DNA from: Paenibacillus sp. G2S3
GTDB taxonomy: Bacteria > Bacillota > Bacilli > Paenibacillales > Paenibacillaceae
Direction of reading: 5' to 3'
NCBI RefSeq assembly: GCF_030123105.1
Contig: NZ_CP126095.1
Span: 2,666,001-2,730,000, forward strand
Length of the DNA: 64,000 nt
The notes under the pieces are model-generated. The model worked only from the letters and a program-made list of their open reading frames with translations. It did no database searches and had not been told where the DNA came from. Below are positions 51,796 through 60,721 of this stretch, in pieces (the stretch's first letter is position 1; the number at the start of each line of letters is the position of its first letter). The position numbers were made by a program, and so were the translations under genes.

Positions 51796-52098
51796 TTAGA
51801 TAAAGAACGGAAGCAAAAACAAATCGCTTATTCCGTAAAAAGGAATGCGTCGTGGATAGAAGCGGCGTCTTGGGTAAAAGCCTGGACGGAAGCCAAATTG
51901 TCTATACGCCGATTCTTTTGTAGGCATTCCGCTCATTTGTTCAACCATTTCATTGCTTGGAACCGCAAGGGTAACATAATTTTGATCCACATGAGCAATA
52001 AAGCCATCAAATGATTGACCGTCAGTCATTGTAACACCAACGTATTTGTTCATACAATTCCAACAGACCTGTTGATGAAAATTTGTATTTGATTCCAT
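51796..52098 (-). CDS. Hypothetical protein with a small beta-barrel-like segment
   Basis: 100 residues. CWNCMNKYVGVTMTDGQSFD and GFIAHVDQNYVTLAVP look like an Sm-like or DUF2642-type strand pattern; the C-terminus is rich in Arg, Phe, Tyr and Pro (FYPRRRFYPRRIPFYG), as in some spore coat proteins. ATG 52098 follows GGAGGATATCC. A sporulation role is a guess from composition. Confidence 0.6.
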   Translation of the reverse strand: MESNTNFHQQVCWNCMNKYVGVTMTDGQSFDGFIAHVDQNYVTLAVPSNEMVEQMSGMPTKESAYRQFGFRPGFYPRRRFYPRRIPFYGISDLFLLPFFI

Positions 52099-52369
52099 GG
52101 ATATCCTCCTCAATTGTTTAAATCCTGATAACAGTCTATGGCCCTTTGCCTACAACGTTCACGGCGTTTGCCTAGAAGGTAATCATAAAATTGAGGAAAT
52201 AGGAGTAAAAATTACCCATTATTTGTTTGACGCTGAAACGATTATAAAAGTTGCGTCGTATACTTAGCCAAGTGCTTTTTTTTGGAAATACTGCTTAAGC
52301 GCTTATGATAAAATGGGTGGTAATGTACAGTAATTAGATAAAAATTGAAAGAAAAAGGAGCTTGAGATC

Positions 52370-53446
52370 TTGCCGCAAAATGAGCAGAAAAAGAATTCTT
52401 CCTCGCCATGGAAATGGTTAGGGGGCGGGGCGGCGATGCTCCTGTTTAAAGGAAAGGCGATTTTGTCCCTTCTGAAAATAGGTAAAATTGCCGGACCGTT
52501 AATTTCAATGATGATTTCGATATGGGCGTATGCTTTGATTTATCCTTGGGGGTTTGCCGTGGGTTTTGTCCTGCTCTTGCTAGTCCATGAATTAGGACAT
52601 GTAATAGCAGCGAAACGAATCGGGCTTCCAGTCAGCGCTCCACTGTTTATCCCTTTTTTGGGAGCTTTAATTACAATGAAAAAACAGCCGCTGGATGCCC
52701 AGACGGAAGCTTATATTGCTTTTGGAGGTCCGATCTTAGGAACCATTGGGGCTACAGCCGTTTTTGGGGCGGCTTATTATATGGATAGTCCACTTCTCTA
52801 TTCCTTGGCTTATATTGGTTTTTTACTTAATTTGATCAACTTGCTGCCGATTCACCCGCTTGACGGTGGCCGTATTGCTACTGCGGTTACGCGTTGGCTG
52901 TGGCTTGTGGGTCTAGTGGGCGGTTTAGCCATCATCATCTATATGCGTTCGATCTTATTCTTTATTATTTGGGCATTATTTGCTTATGATCTGTACAACA
53001 AATATGTTAAGAGACGTACAAACAATCGCCTTTATTCTGTAACCAACAGTTTCTTAATTCCAGTGGAACCACTCAGAGATGCAGGCTACATGATTCCAGG
53101 ACCTGAGCATAGAAGAGATTTACCTTTTACCACTTACAGTGATTTGGATAGACAGCAGTATGTTGGGGTGAGATGGGATCAACTGAACTACATTGGTAGA
53201 GCTACACTTCCGCAGCAATGCATAATTGAAAAGGTACGGATCTCGCAGCTAGAGCCTGTGACCCTGGAGAATGGGCTTCATCTTAAGATGAATTGTGATA
53301 TCAGCTATTCAGTCTACGAGAATGATAAGTATTACGATGTGCCAGCCAGCTCACGCTGGAAATACGGTATTGCTTATTTTGTATTAGCTGGATTTCTGGC
53401 AGGAATGATGTATATGGTTCATGCCGTTGGAAATGTGAATCTTTAA
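52370..53446 (+). CDS. Site-2 protease family metallopeptidase (M50)
   Basis: 358 residues. Zinc motif HELGH (73-77) in a membrane segment and LLPIHPLDGGR (third ligand Asp165), the order of site-2 proteases and SpoIVFB relatives. Hydrophobic segments cover about 38-200; a hydrophilic region and one C-terminal segment (about 335-352) follow. No CBS or PDZ domain seen. It cleaves membrane-embedded substrates; the target is unknown. TTG start about 10 bases after AAAGGAG. Confidence 0.87.
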   Translation: MPQNEQKKNSSSPWKWLGGGAAMLLFKGKAILSLLKIGKIAGPLISMMISIWAYALIYPWGFAVGFVLLLLVHELGHVIAAKRIGLPVSAPLFIPFLGALITMKKQPLDAQTEAYIAFGGPILGTIGATAVFGAAYYMDSPLLYSLAYIGFLLNLINLLPIHPLDGGRIATAVTRWLWLVGLVGGLAIIIYMRSILFFIIWALFAYDLYNKYVKRRTNNRLYSVTNSFLIPVEPLRDAGYMIPGPEHRRDLPFTTYSDLDRQQYVGVRWDQLNYIGRATLPQQCIIEKVRISQLEPVTLENGLHLKMNCDISYSVYENDKYYDVPASSRWKYGIAYFVLAGFLAGMMYMVHAVGNVNL

Positions 53447-53550
53447 AGGGAGGAATCAGGCAATGAAGTCCTCCAATGGTTTATAAAGCTCCTGAACCGT
53501 CAAAGCTGTAATGAGAATAACCGCAGTTGAACGGTGAAAGGAGTAAAACC

Positions 53551-53763
53551 ATGCCTAAAATTTTGAAATGGGAAGTCGGCGTTTCTCTTCTGTTGCTGAT
53601 GATTGTGGTAGGGTGTTCCGAGGCGAAGCCAACAAAAGTTATGGAAATCAATGAGATGACCAACCTAGATGGAAAGGCGAAGGGTCAGTACCCTCCATTG
53701 TCGCCAGTGATGCAAGACACATACAATCGTTCGATTCCTGAAGAAGTATATTCTGTAGATTAG
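53551..53763 (+). CDS. Small lipoprotein
   Basis: 70 residues from ATG 53551 (AAAGGAG upstream). Hydrophobic core then lipobox VVGC, followed by a short hydrophilic mature part rich in Lys, Met and Pro. No family recognised. It follows the M50 gene by 104 bases and may share its transcript. Confidence 0.7.
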   Translation: MPKILKWEVGVSLLLLMIVVGCSEAKPTKVMEINEMTNLDGKAKGQYPPLSPVMQDTYNRSIPEEVYSVD

Positions 53764-53870
53764 GTAGCGACAGAAGATGATTTCTCATGTTCAGGCTTTT
53801 CTTTCTAGTCAAATTTTTATATAATAGACAACTATCGTTGGATACATAGAGAGAGGAGCTTGGGACTAAC

Positions 53871-54314
53871 ATGGCGGCAGAAATCTTACGGGTAACTACA
53901 GAGGAACAGCTTCAAATGGGGCTGGATATTCGTACCAAAGTATTTGTAGAGGAACAAATGGTACCAGCTGAGGAAGAAATTGATGAATACGATGTTATCG
54001 GTCCGAATGCGCACCATATTCTAATTATAGATGAAGGTGTACCTGTGGCTACGGGAAGATTGATTTATTACAAAGCAGGTACCGCCAAAATGCAGCGTAT
54101 CGCCGTCCTGAAAGATTATCGAGTCAAAGGATACGGACGTGTTCTGTTGCTAGCTATGGAAGAACTTGCTCGGGAACTTGGACTGGAAGCTTCGATTCTT
54201 GATGCACAGTGCCAAGCTGAGAATTTCTACAAAAAGCTAGGTTATGAAGTGATTTCTACGGAACCTTTTTATGACGCAGGTATTCTACATGTACGGATGC
54301 AGAAAACGCTTTAA
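53871..54314 (+). CDS. GNAT acetyltransferase, YjcF-like
   Basis: 147 residues. DIRTKVFVEEQMVPAEEEID at the start, ATGRLIYY, IAVLKDYRVKGYGRVLL (acetyl-CoA loop RVKGYG) and AQCQAENFYKKLGYE place it in the YjcF/ElaA group. Target unknown. GAGAGGAG precedes the ATG. Confidence 0.87.
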   Translation: MAAEILRVTTEEQLQMGLDIRTKVFVEEQMVPAEEEIDEYDVIGPNAHHILIIDEGVPVATGRLIYYKAGTAKMQRIAVLKDYRVKGYGRVLLLAMEELARELGLEASILDAQCQAENFYKKLGYEVISTEPFYDAGILHVRMQKTL

Positions 54315-54399
54315 GATTTGCGCACATAATTTACCGTCCCATTACGCAAGCTAGGATGTGCCTTATGATGGCAAATCCAAGTGCAAGGGGCGAGCTGAA

Positions 54400-54639
54400 G
54401 TGTCAAATAACGAACGCGAAAGTTTCGTAGCCGTACAGAAAAATGGAGACGGAGATTTAACGAGTTTCCAGACCTCTACAGGACGTGTCCTGGCGTATGA
54501 CCAAGCGCTTCAAGAAGTGGAGGCCGGAAATATTGCCGGAGTGAATGCTTTTAAAGGTAAAGATGGAGGAACTTATATTCGCGGCGATGCGGATGGGGAC
54601 CCAACCAACAATTTGGACAATCTTCCGAGTTTCTCATAG
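54400..54639 (+). CDS. DUF3892 family protein
   Basis: 79 residues. FVAVQKNGDGDLTSFQTSTG, RVLAYDQALQEVEAGNIAGV and a closing NNLDNLPSF match the DUF3892 pattern common in Bacillales. GTG 54400 behind AGGGGCGAG is where the family begins; the GTG at 54358 is a longer alternative. Function unknown. Confidence 0.8.
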   Translation: MSNNERESFVAVQKNGDGDLTSFQTSTGRVLAYDQALQEVEAGNIAGVNAFKGKDGGTYIRGDADGDPTNNLDNLPSFS

Positions 54640-54648
54640 TTCAAAAGG

Positions 54649-54694
54649 TAAAGACCGTACATACGTCATCGGACGTCATGTACGGTCTTTTTTT
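54649..54694 (+). terminator. Terminator after the DUF3892 gene
   Basis: Long stem AAAGACCGTACAT with ATGTACGGTCTTT, extended inward by CGTC/GACG, followed by seven T. Confidence 0.92.
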
Positions 54695-54726
54695 AATTTA
54701 TAGGAAGTATAAGCATCACACTATAG

Positions 54727-55464
54727 TCAGAGTTTATAAATTACGTGCTGCTCTATAAACTCCAACTCTCCTGTAAGCCCGACGAATTGAGGTTGTTCAT
54801 CGCTATAATGCATAAGCTTGATGATTCGTCGAACATCTTCAGGTAAAGACATTAACTCTTCCAGGGTAGTGTGAACAACACCTGATCCACCAAGCTGGCA
54901 GTCATGCAGAATCATTCGGATGCCGCGCTCGCGTACAAGGCTTATAAGTAGATCCGGCTGAAAAGTCATATCTGCACTGTAGAAAATTTCGTTATTTATT
55001 AGAAGGGAATAGCTATCTTTGCCTGGAATATGCGGCGTATGTATGATCTCGAGCGAAAGGGATGGAGCGAGCTTGTACGTAATTCCGGGTTTCATAGGTG
55101 TAACCTCGAAGACATCGGTCAAGGATGTTACAGCATCTTTTTGATATAATCCACCCTTTAAGGTGTTATTCCATAGAGGCTCAACAAGCGTCTCAGGTAA
55201 ATGTAATCTCATTTTTTTCCCGTACACGTGCTTTAGCGTGAGCGCTAGTTCTTCCAGACCGCCTACATGATCCGCGTGGATATGCGTAATTAGAGTAGCG
55301 TTCACGTCACAGAAGGATTTTCCAATGGTATGCACGGCAAGCGGAGCTGTAATCCCGCAATCAATCAGTAGGGTATAATCATCAGCTACTAGCAAGCCAT
55401 TATTGTTAAAATAGTTTTTTGCAAAAGCGTTGCCAGTTCCTAGCATTTGTAGGCTCAGACTCAT
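54727..55464 (-). CDS. MBL-fold metallo-hydrolase, YhfI-like
   Basis: 245 residues. The zinc motif THIHADHVGG (HxHxDH) is complete, with ADMTF and a C-terminal LMHYSDE giving further ligands; the start LQMLGTGNAFAKNYFNN resembles RNase Z-like and YhfI proteins. No exosite typical of RNase Z was recognised, so a small-molecule or phosphodiester hydrolase is possible. Single gene. Confidence 0.82.
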   Translation of the reverse strand: MSLSLQMLGTGNAFAKNYFNNNGLLVADDYTLLIDCGITAPLAVHTIGKSFCDVNATLITHIHADHVGGLEELALTLKHVYGKKMRLHLPETLVEPLWNNTLKGGLYQKDAVTSLTDVFEVTPMKPGITYKLAPSLSLEIIHTPHIPGKDSYSLLINNEIFYSADMTFQPDLLISLVRERGIRMILHDCQLGGSGVVHTTLEELMSLPEDVRRIIKLMHYSDEQPQFVGLTGELEFIEQHVIYKL

Positions 55465-55628
55465 AAGAAAGTACCCTCCTGAAATCGCTGTTAGCTAACA
55501 TATCAACTTTGAACAAATCCATAATATCATTTTTCGCAAGATGAATGAAATATTTACCTACAACTAGCGCAACTTGCTGAGACAAAGTAAGTATACATTA
55601 ATAGCATGAATTATTTGGAGGGTTTCAA

Positions 55629-56183
55629 ATGAATAGATGGAAAAAAGTCACTTTATGTGTGTTTGCTTTTTCCTTGATGGGTGGCTCCTTATTGTTTGCC
55701 GATTCTGTGAGTAAGAAAATCAGGGTATGGAACAACGGGACGGAAATTGTGGACGGCGGTTATTTGATTGATGGAAAAACATATATTCCCGCTAGAGAAG
55801 CAGGCGGGGTTGTGAATTGGGATGGATCTGGAAAAGTGACGATTCTTAAGCCTAATGTTCATATTGTTCTTTTTAAGGATAATACGGTTTTTGGTAACGT
55901 AAACGTAGGCAAGCTTAAGATTAAGATATTAACCCAAGTAGATAGCTTAACAGAAGAAGTTTCAGCTGTGAAAGTAGCCATAACGGACCCATCTGGTAAC
56001 GTTAAGGATATTCAGTCGCAGGAGCTTGAAGGCTCGCAGAAGGATAATTTCTGGTTTCCGACCTCGGAGTTTACTTATGATTTTAAAGAAACCGGCAAAT
56101 ATCGGGTAGGCTTCTACATGAAAGCTTCCAAAAATGCGGATTACGTTCTTGTGTCAGAAAAGGTAATTACAGCTCTTAATTAA
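55629..56183 (+). CDS. Secreted protein with copper-amine-oxidase-like stalk domain
   Basis: 184 residues with a signal peptide (cleavage near LLFADS). Residues 32-80 (IRVWNNGTEIVDGGYLIDGK, TYIPAREAGG, VNWDGSGKVTI) match the stalk domain common in Paenibacillus secreted proteins. A second beta-rich half follows (VAITDPSGNVKD, TGKYRVGFYM). Likely envelope-associated; function unknown. GGAGG precedes the ATG. Confidence 0.78.
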   Translation: MNRWKKVTLCVFAFSLMGGSLLFADSVSKKIRVWNNGTEIVDGGYLIDGKTYIPAREAGGVVNWDGSGKVTILKPNVHIVLFKDNTVFGNVNVGKLKIKILTQVDSLTEEVSAVKVAITDPSGNVKDIQSQELEGSQKDNFWFPTSEFTYDFKETGKYRVGFYMKASKNADYVLVSEKVITALN

Positions 56184-56263
56184 GGGTTCTAAATTGACCT
56201 GAACTAATCTAACGTGGTAGTATACCAGATGTAGGATAATACAATTCAAAGTGAGGTATTACA

Positions 56264-56575
56264 ATGAGCGATCACAAACATGAGCATGGTGAAGCATGCG
56301 GTTGCGGGCATGATCACGACCATGAGCACGAGGAGTTTGTGCTGACCTTGACGAACGAGCAGGGCGAAGATGTAGAAATGGTATTGGTTGAAACTTTCGA
56401 CATCGGTGAGAAACTATACGCGCTGCTGTTAGAAAAGGAAAATCCTGAAGCGGATGGCATTATTCTGCGTATGGAAGAAGAAGACGAAGAAATGGTATTG
56501 TACAATATCGAAGATGAAGAAGAATGGAAAGCTGTTGAAGAAGCTTACAACAATCTGCTTGCTCAGCAAGAATAG
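56264..56575 (+). CDS. DUF1292 protein with a His-rich N-terminus
   Basis: 103 residues, very acidic. Residues 1-24 (SDHKHEHGEACGCGHDHDHE) hold eight histidines and two cysteines, a metal-binding-like stretch. The rest (FVLTLTNEQGEDVEMVLVET, YALLLEKE, EMVLYNIEDEEEW) is the DUF1292 domain, as in YrzB. In B. subtilis yrzB neighbours yrzL and ruvX; here the gene is alone. Function unknown. Confidence 0.82.
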   Translation: MSDHKHEHGEACGCGHDHDHEHEEFVLTLTNEQGEDVEMVLVETFDIGEKLYALLLEKENPEADGIILRMEEEDEEMVLYNIEDEEEWKAVEEAYNNLLAQQE

Positions 56576-56635
56576 ATTTTAGCGACTAAATTAAGCTGTT
56601 CTATTGTGTATATGACAGTTGATGTTTATATACAG

Positions 56636-56667
56636 AAACCCGATACTTATTATGGTATCGGGTTTTT
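56636..56667 (+). terminator. Terminator after the DUF1292 gene
   Basis: Perfect 11-bp stem AAACCCGATAC / GTATCGGGTTT with an 8-base loop, followed by T. Confidence 0.85.
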
Positions 56668-56705
56668 GTATAAATGAATGAATTTTTTTAGGAAAATGAT
56701 GGGTC

Positions 56706-58181
56706 TTAGGAAATAGGATCGGCTTCAACAATTACTTTTATGTTAGTGATGCTGCGATCTTCAGGACCTTTAACCGGAAGTCCGATCTCCACATGGTCAA
56801 TAATATAATCGATGTTATCCTGAGTGATAACTTCGCCAGGGAGAAGAATAGGAATCCCAGGCGGATATACATATATAAACTCTGCAATAATGTAGCCAGC
56901 AGATTCACGGAATGGAACTAACTGCGTATCCGCATAAAAAGCGTCCCTTGGAATCAGAGCAAGCTGTGGAATTTCTGGAACCTGAACCTTAAGTTCGTAG
57001 ATTTCACCCTTGCTATAATGAATGGCGGATAACACCCGAAGTGCAGCTAATAATTTATCTACTGATTCTTGGGTATCACCTGGGGTAATAAGGCAAAGAA
57101 TATTATACATGTCACTTAGTTCTACTTCGATGTTGTACTTCTCGCGTAGCCAGTTTTCGGTTTCGTAACCTGTGATCCCTAAATGGCGCACATGAATGTT
57201 GAGCTTAGTTGGGTCATGATCAAATGTTGCTTCTGTCCCAAGGATTTCTTTTCCAAAGCTGTACAGGCCTTCGATCGTATTGATCGTTTCGCGTGCGTAG
57301 TTAGACAGTCTGATGGTTCTTTCCGCCATTTCATGACCGTTCAGCGCGAGATTGCGTCTTGATGTATCTAAAGACGCTAGTAAAATATATGAGGTGGATG
57401 TTGTAGTCAGCATGCTCATAATGGTCTGTACCCGTTGCGGGTTAATCAGACCCGTCTTAGCATTCAGATTCAGTACCGAGCTTTGCGTCATGGAGCCGCC
57501 AAGTTTATGCACACTAGTGGCAGCTATGTCCGCTCCGGCCTGCATGGCCGATACCGGCAGATCCTCGTGAAAATGAATCAGTACTCCATGTGCCTCGTCC
57601 ACCAGTACGGGTACACCGTAACGGTGAGCCAGGTCGACAATCGAACGCAGGTCGGCGCATACACCGAAGTACGTGGGATTGATTACTAGAACTCCTTTGG
57701 CGTCTGGATGACGCCTTAACGCTCGTTCCAGCGAACTGGTCGTTATGCCGTGATCTATCCCGAGATTCTCATCCTGAACAGGCGAGACAAACACAGGCTT
57801 GGCTCCGGAGAAAATAATGGCCGACATTACTGATTTGTGAATGTTACGCGGCACAATTATTTTATCACCCGGTGAGCAGACAGAGAGGATCATCGTCATG
57901 ATGGCATTGCTCGTGCCCTGTACGCTAAAATACGTATAGTCGGCGCCGAAAGCCTTCGCAGCCAGCTTCTGAGCTTCCTGGATTACTCCAGTTGGCTGAT
58001 GTAGATCATCAAGCGGTGCGATGTTGATTAGATCGATGGATAGAGCGTTATCGCCGATAAACTCACGGAATTCGGCATCGGTTCCTAGCCCCTTCTTATG
58101 CCCCGGAATATGGAATTGAACGGGATTGCCGGCGGCATGCTTTTTTAAAGCTGTGAAGAGGGGAGTACGGTGTTGATTCAT
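56706..58181 (-). CDS. speA: Arginine decarboxylase SpeA-like (Orn/Lys/Arg decarboxylase family)
   Basis: 491 residues, the size of B. subtilis SpeA (490). PLP-dependent fold type I: HIPGHKKG near 24-31, VQGTSNAIMT, DEAHG, and SVHKLGGSMTQSS with the PLP lysine at Lys226. The start of polyamine synthesis, arginine to agmatine, is the likely reaction; the YaaO-type paralogue is the alternative. No speE or speB gene is nearby. The ribosome site before the ATG is weak. Confidence 0.85.
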   Translation of the reverse strand: MNQHRTPLFTALKKHAAGNPVQFHIPGHKKGLGTDAEFREFIGDNALSIDLINIAPLDDLHQPTGVIQEAQKLAAKAFGADYTYFSVQGTSNAIMTMILSVCSPGDKIIVPRNIHKSVMSAIIFSGAKPVFVSPVQDENLGIDHGITTSSLERALRRHPDAKGVLVINPTYFGVCADLRSIVDLAHRYGVPVLVDEAHGVLIHFHEDLPVSAMQAGADIAATSVHKLGGSMTQSSVLNLNAKTGLINPQRVQTIMSMLTTTSTSYILLASLDTSRRNLALNGHEMAERTIRLSNYARETINTIEGLYSFGKEILGTEATFDHDPTKLNIHVRHLGITGYETENWLREKYNIEVELSDMYNILCLITPGDTQESVDKLLAALRVLSAIHYSKGEIYELKVQVPEIPQLALIPRDAFYADTQLVPFRESAGYIIAEFIYVYPPGIPILLPGEVITQDNIDYIIDHVEIGLPVKGPEDRSITNIKVIVEADPIS

Positions 58182-58277
58182 TTAATGCTGTCACAACCTT
58201 TCGCGAATATTAAAATTTAAGGCAAGCATCAGTATAACAAAACAATCTACAGAATACTAGGATTTGGATGTGATAGA

Positions 58278-59567
58278 ATGTCCACGAAAGCTGCGCAACG
58301 TACACATATCAGTTTGACGTCGCCATTTATCATGGAGATGTGGGTAATTATTTTTTTAGTTGAATTTGTGAAAGGGTCACTACTTGTCGCTTTGTTACCC
58401 GTGTATATGGAGAATATTTTGGGCCTATCTGTTACAGTAGTAGGCTTTGCCTTTGCACTCCAGTATTTGGGGGATAATCTATTCCGCAGTCCTTCTGGCT
58501 GGGTCATGGAACGCATAGGATTTCGCTGGACCATGACAAGCGCCTTGTTGTTGATCCTAGTAGCTGTTGGGATGATAATATATGCCAAAACAGCAGTTAC
58601 GCTCTCGATTGCCTGTCTTATTCTTGGAATCGGGACATCCCCGCTTTGGCCTTGTGTGATGACCGGAATAACCGAATTGGCGGGATCTACTAAAAGCGGC
58701 AGCAGTGGTGCAGCTATGGGGGCAGTTGAGATGGCCTCGCTCGCAGGAACGGGAATCGGTCCGATTGTAGTAAATTTTTTGATGGATCATGGGGGACAAA
58801 GCTATCGTGTAGCTTTTTTAGTCCTGCTAGGATGTGCTGCTGTAGTAGTTGTGGTTGCCCTATTTCTACCTAAGAGAATCTCGACAAGTGGAGCTCATGC
58901 AGTTGTAAGGGACATGCAGGGGCTCGGCGGAGCAATTGAGCGTAAAAAAATCAGTCCATTAGAGAGTATAAAAAGAACACTACATCAGGTCAGAACGACG
59001 CTTAAAGTCAGTCGCCTACTATATCCGGCCTTATTTCTTCAGGCTTTTGCCATTGGCTTGATGACCCCTGTTGTTACCTTGTTTGCACGTACGGAGCTGC
59101 ATGTTAGTCCAAATCAGTTTAGCCTACTTCTGATTGCAGGTGGTGGGATTACGGTGCTCGCGCTTATTCCAGCAGGCAAGCTGGTAGACCGAATAGGAAC
59201 AACAGCGTTTTTGAATATTGGCTTTTTGCTCGCCGCCTTTTCGCTTGCCCTGTTCTCACAGGTACGCTGGCTACCGCTTGCTTTTGTAGCGGTGGCATTG
59301 GTCGGTATAAGCTACGCGCTTATTCTCCCGGCATGGAATGCCTTTCTGGCTAAGCAAGTCCCTAAAGGGGAACGTGGGACTGTGTGGGGCCTATTCCTGA
59401 CCCTGCAAGGCTCAGGAATGGTGGCAGGGCCGGTGATATCAGGGAGACTCTGGGATCATGTAGGTCATGGTGTCCCTTTCCTGGCAAGTGCAATTGTAAT
59501 GCTGCTGCTCTTCGGGCTGCATCTGCTAATTGTGCATAGAACGAAGCTGAAATTTAAAGCTAGTTGA
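58278..59567 (+). CDS. Major facilitator superfamily transporter
   Basis: 429 residues with twelve hydrophobic segments and a basic central loop (about 200-245, KRISTSG to SIKRTLHQ). RSPSGWVMERIGFRW corresponds to the loop 2-3 motif and PAGKLVDRIGTTAFL to its repeat in the second half. Substrate not deducible; a drug or small-molecule efflux role is common for this type. Divergent from speA by 96 bases. Confidence 0.85.
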   Translation: MSTKAAQRTHISLTSPFIMEMWVIIFLVEFVKGSLLVALLPVYMENILGLSVTVVGFAFALQYLGDNLFRSPSGWVMERIGFRWTMTSALLLILVAVGMIIYAKTAVTLSIACLILGIGTSPLWPCVMTGITELAGSTKSGSSGAAMGAVEMASLAGTGIGPIVVNFLMDHGGQSYRVAFLVLLGCAAVVVVVALFLPKRISTSGAHAVVRDMQGLGGAIERKKISPLESIKRTLHQVRTTLKVSRLLYPALFLQAFAIGLMTPVVTLFARTELHVSPNQFSLLLIAGGGITVLALIPAGKLVDRIGTTAFLNIGFLLAAFSLALFSQVRWLPLAFVAVALVGISYALILPAWNAFLAKQVPKGERGTVWGLFLTLQGSGMVAGPVISGRLWDHVGHGVPFLASAIVMLLLFGLHLLIVHRTKLKFKAS

Positions 59568-59579
59568 CCTGAAATATGA

Positions 59580-59623
59580 AAAGCCGCTGACAACCCGAGA
59601 ATTAGTTGTCAGCGGCTTTTTTA
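59580..59623 (+). terminator. Terminator after the MFS gene
   Basis: Perfect 16-bp stem AAAAGCCGCTGACAAC / GTTGTCAGCGGCTTTT with a 10-base loop, followed by T. Confidence 0.93.
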
Positions 59624-59857
59624 GGAATTAAAAGGACTAAATGAAATGAAAAAATCAATCAGCGTTTGGAGAAAGTGTGTTGCGGGTAAAAATAGTCAAT
59701 AAACCAAGTTACCGCTACATAAACTGAAGTATAAAATAAGACTAAGACGTACGCAAAAAGTAGTCTATTACATGAAGAGGTCCGGCAGCCATAAATACTC
59801 TGGTATTGAACGAATGGTCTTGACTTTGCAGATGTGAAGTAGTTAGGGGGGAGTGCC

Positions 59858-60454
59858 GTGAACAAAAACGACGAGGTAGAGTATTGTAACCTGGAGCTGC
59901 GTTTCGACAGACAGCATATCCAGGACCTGATCAAGGATTTGATTCAAAAAGGTTATTCCCTATATTGGAGCGAGAACGAACAGGTCTTTGTGATTTCGGT
60001 CCGTACGGGTCGTAAACTGGTGAAATTACGTTTTCAAAGGATCAAAGACGGCTATAAACTCGTGGGTGACTATATGATTCGCGATGCTCGCTTGTCAGAG
60101 TGGATGGAGAAATTAATTGGGGATATGCGAGGCCATGCCATTGTAAAGCGTTTCCGGGATCGTCAGATTATTATTGAGAATATTTTGTTCGGCGAAGTGA
60201 TTCGTCTTGTCGAAATCTCGGGTTATCAGCAGCGAGTATTATATCAGAAGGGGCCTATGCTCACAGACGAGGAGCTAACCAAGCTCTATTATTCTGTTGA
60301 AGGGGAAGAGCGGATTCGCCAGCGTAGGATTGAAGTGGATGAGCAGCTGGATCGTTTAAATGATGCACTTAAAGCTGAAGATACGGTTCGCGTGGACAAA
60401 TGCCGAGCTCAGCTCACCTTTTTGACGAAGGAATTGTATATGTTAGAATGGTGA
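59858..60454 (+). CDS. Conserved hypothetical protein, 198 residues
   Basis: Soluble, highly charged protein with many Arg, Lys, Glu and Ile; LELRFDRQHIQDLIKDLIQK, MIRDARLSEWMEKLIGDM and a helical C-terminus (RIRQRRIEVDEQLDRLNDAL). I recall similar proteins before gnd in Paenibacillus but no named family. GGGGGGAG precedes the GTG start. No catalytic motif. Confidence 0.6.
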   Translation: MNKNDEVEYCNLELRFDRQHIQDLIKDLIQKGYSLYWSENEQVFVISVRTGRKLVKLRFQRIKDGYKLVGDYMIRDARLSEWMEKLIGDMRGHAIVKRFRDRQIIIENILFGEVIRLVEISGYQQRVLYQKGPMLTDEELTKLYYSVEGEERIRQRRIEVDEQLDRLNDALKAEDTVRVDKCRAQLTFLTKELYMLEW

Positions 60455-60484
60455 GCAAGGTGTCGGGCAAATGTTGCTTAGGGG

Positions 60485-60503
60485 CACCCCGAACTTCGGG
60501 GTG
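60485..60503. terminator. Hairpin after the 198-residue protein gene
   Basis: CACCCCGAA-C-TTCGGGGTG is a perfect dyad 30 bases after the stop, but with only a poor T run (TCTTAGATTTG), so it is a weak or RNA-stabilising hairpin. Confidence 0.45.
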
Positions 60504-60636
60504 TCTTAGATTTGTTTGAGAACTTGCAGACAGGGGTTCACTTCTGACGCTAAAAACGTTAAAATAGTCATTGTGATCATTTTCATGTTGGCAATGATTT
60601 TGTCAATGAATTTGATCTCTGTTCGCAGGGCAGGCT

Positions 60637-60665
60637 TTGCTGTCTCTGATAAAGGGTGGTATTCT
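60637..60665 (+). promoter_or_regulatory. Promoter of gnd
   Basis: TTGCTG (60637-60642), 17-base spacer, TATTCT (60660-60665), 57 bases before the start. It overlaps the frame upstream of ATG 60722, ruling out earlier starts. Confidence 0.6.
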
Positions 60666-60721
60666 TATACTGCGAGAAATGGATTTCCCAAAAATATAGG
60701 GTGCAAAGGGTGGAGGACCAG

